Positions 44,244 to 45,866 of a stretch of DNA of 45,866 nucleotides are shown piece by piece (position 1 is the first letter of the stretch; the number at the start of each line of letters is the position of its first letter). Position numbers and translations under genes: made by a program. Below the pieces are notes generated by a model that was given only the letters and a program-made list of their open reading frames with translations, was not told the origin of the DNA and ran no database searches. The DNA comes from Chrysochromulina parva (taxonomy: Eukaryota; Haptophyta; Prymnesiales; Chrysochromulinaceae): the NCBI GenBank assembly GCA_002887195.1, contig PJAB01000079.1, positions 1-45,866 of the forward strand, in the 5' to 3' direction.

Positions 44244-45866
44244 ATGGCCGAGGCCGCGGCTCGCTACGCCGCGGACGCGGAGAGCCGGCGCGAGCGCGAG
44301 CGTGCATTACGCGCGGCCGCAGATGCGGCCGCAGCGGCCAAGCACGCAGAGGCCACCATGGAAGAGTACGCCAGGGAGGAGCGACGACGTGAGCGAGAAC
44401 GGCTGCGGCGGCAGCAGCACAAGCAGGGCACGCTCGCAGCCGATTCGCCCGAGAAGGTACCCGCAGCGAGCACCCTGCTGGAGGTGGTCGTTCCGTCTGG
44501 CTACAAGGCCGGCGACACCCTCGATGTGGCTCTCGAGGATGGGGGCAGCTTTGAGGTCGTCATCCCACCTGGCCTCGAACCGGGTGCCACCTTCTGTGTC
44601 GAGCCGCCCGCGGACGAAATCGAAGAGGAGGAGATCCCGTCGGGGATCGAGCGGCAGCTCGTCACTGTGCCCGATGGCGTCGCGCCGGGCGACACGTTTC
44701 ACGTCTCGACGTCGTGGGGCGCCGTCTTCGAGGTGTCTTGCCCCGCCGGAGTGGCACCGGGCGACTCGATCGAGGTCGAGCTGCCCGCAGAGCCCGACCC
44801 AGAGTACCCAGATTTGGACGCGCGGCCAGCACAGCAGCAACAGCAGCAGCAGCACATGCAGCAGGATCAGCAGGGCCAGCAGGAGCAACAGCAGCAGCAG
44901 AAATCCGCCACGCACGGCGGCGAGCCGGCGCGCGTGCGCGGGCGCCCGCCGGGACGCCTGCCCTCGATCAACTCCCCCTCCGGCGGCTCACCGGCCAACT
45001 CGGGCGATGAAGACGACGAGGTCGTGCTCAAGGCGGAGAGGCACGCGCTTCTACTCGAGCGTACCGAGCTCAAGCTCCGCTCGAAGGCCATCGTCGACAG
45101 CGCCGTGCAGTTGGGCCAGTTGGGCCGGGCCGCCGAAGAAGTCAAGGTTGTACAGGATGCCGACGCAGCTCGGGACATCGTCAACGGCGCCGTCGCGGTC
45201 GCGTTGGCCGCCCTAGCTGTGAACGGCCCCTGGGAGCCTGCACGAGCGGCGGATGGGTCAGGTGGATACCCTTCCAGATATGGGTCGGAGGCGGCCCCAA
45301 TCGGCAGCGGGCTCCGCTCCTTTTGGTCGTCGGAGGCGCCGCCGCTTGAGCAGGGCTCGCCGTTGCGAGCGGGTGAGCCGGCGGAGTGCACCTTGGCCTC
45401 CTCCAGCCCGTCCCGCGGCGTCGTCTTGGGCGTCGGAGCACGCCTGAGCGATCGATTTGGCGTGAGCCGAGGCGGCGGGCGGCAGCTGCAGAGCTTCCCT
45501 GGAGCCGTTACCAGCGTCTCCGGCGGCATCGAGTTCCTCACGTGCCGCTCGACGGCGCTCCGTGAGCCAACCGCCGATGAGGGCTGCCGCTTCTATGTGG
45601 GGCAGGCGGTCCAAGTGTTGCGCTCGTCGGGCGTGTGGGGTAAGACCACGATCCTCTCTGAGTGCCTCTAGTTACCTCTGAGTGCCTCGAATTGCCTCTG
45701 AGTGCCTCTGATTACCTCCAATTAGGTGAAGCCACGATCCTCTCTAAGTGCCTCTAATTACATCTGAGTGCCTCGAATTGCCTCTGAGTGCCTCTGATTG
45801 CCTCTAATTAGGTAAGACCACGATCCTCTCTAAGTGCCTCTAATTACATCTGAGTGCCTCTAATTA
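44244..45866 (+). CDS. VP[PD]G-repeat protein (partial, runs off the window)
   Basis: The first exon, 44244-45639, encodes 465 residues plus one base, and ends inside GVW|G at a donor. The N-terminus is a charged helix (ESRRERERALRAAADAAAAAK...REERRRERERLRRQQ). Two copies of a small repeat follow: VPSGYKAGDTLDVALEDGGSFEVVIPPGLEPGATF and VPDGVAPGDTFHVSTSWGAVFEVSCPAGVAPGDSI. This module is widespread in algal and stramenopile proteins but has no assigned role. Then come a Gln-rich stretch, disorder, and the start of a Tudor/SH3-like strand (FYVGQAVQVLRSSGVW). The frame continues after the intron array, beyond 45866, so length and full function are unknown. Confidence 0.75.
45640..45866 (+). other. 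Array of tandem 86-bp intron units (third truncated by window end)
   Basis: Units 45640-45725 and 45726-45811 are each 86 bp, start GTAAGACC/GTGAAGCC and end AATTAG. A third starts at 45812 and runs off the end. Every junction reads ATTAG|GT. Inside are iterated CCTCTGAGTGCCTC(T/G)AATTAC motifs with branch-point-like CTAAT/CTGAT. Read through, GGTAAGACCACGATCCTC would encode GKTTIL and extend the host protein's motif. Confidence 0.92.

Overview
This window looks like nuclear DNA of a GC-rich, gene-dense, unicellular eukaryote, most likely a photosynthetic protist. A haptophyte fits best and a stramenopile alga is the alternative; the assignment rests on protein content and is an inference. 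Eukaryotic origin is clear from the gene set: a splicing factor (Crooked neck), a GPI transamidase (GPI8/PIG-K), Got1, a VAMP7-type R-SNARE, an F-box/SPRY protein and calmodulin-type IQ motifs. Nine short GT-AG introns can be placed by reading frame. I see no operons, CRISPR arrays, rRNA or tRNA genes.

Layout. 0.67-5.8 kb (-): a two-exon gene joining a phage-type peptidase G2-like domain to a trypsin-fold protease, zinc fingers and dsRBD-like segments. 5.96-11.0 kb (+): a FabG4-like ketoreductase, GPI8 and Crooked neck. 11.3-15.5 kb (-): a four-exon AGC-type kinase with a degenerate receiver domain and a C2H2 finger. 15.7-19.9 kb (+): a large IQ-motif low-complexity protein. 19.9-23.7 kb: mostly non-coding, with one small membrane protein and a broken or unresolved gene. 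23.7-28.5 kb (-): a 1588-residue Pro/Ser/Gly-rich protein. 28.8 kb (+): Got1. 29.6-33.2 kb: a hypothetical gene, an SfsA-like protein, VAMP7 and a small acidic protein. 34.0-36.7 kb (-): a polyQ multi-pass membrane protein. 37.6-38.9 kb (-): F-box/SPRY. 39.4-42.0 kb (-): a beta-trefoil-GALT fusion. 42.2-43.7 kb (+): an IQ-ZZ-MLLE protein. 44.2 kb to the end (+): a VP[PD]G-repeat protein running off the window.

The genes do not form one pathway. GPI8, Got1 and VAMP7 are all secretory or membrane-traffic functions but are not adjacent. Most genes are arranged head-to-head over short shared upstream regions.

The most striking signal is in the introns. Several are flanked by 18-27 nt direct repeats of exon sequence overlapping the AG|GT splice site, and several are internally tandem-duplicated with each unit starting GT and ending AG. 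Two sequence families (GCATGCTGATGGCCTC-like and GCATGCAARTGCTCACCAC-like) recur between introns of unrelated genes. Together this looks like recent intron gain and intron multiplication (introner-like or AGGT tandem duplication), with AG|GT junctions that could act as recursive splice sites.
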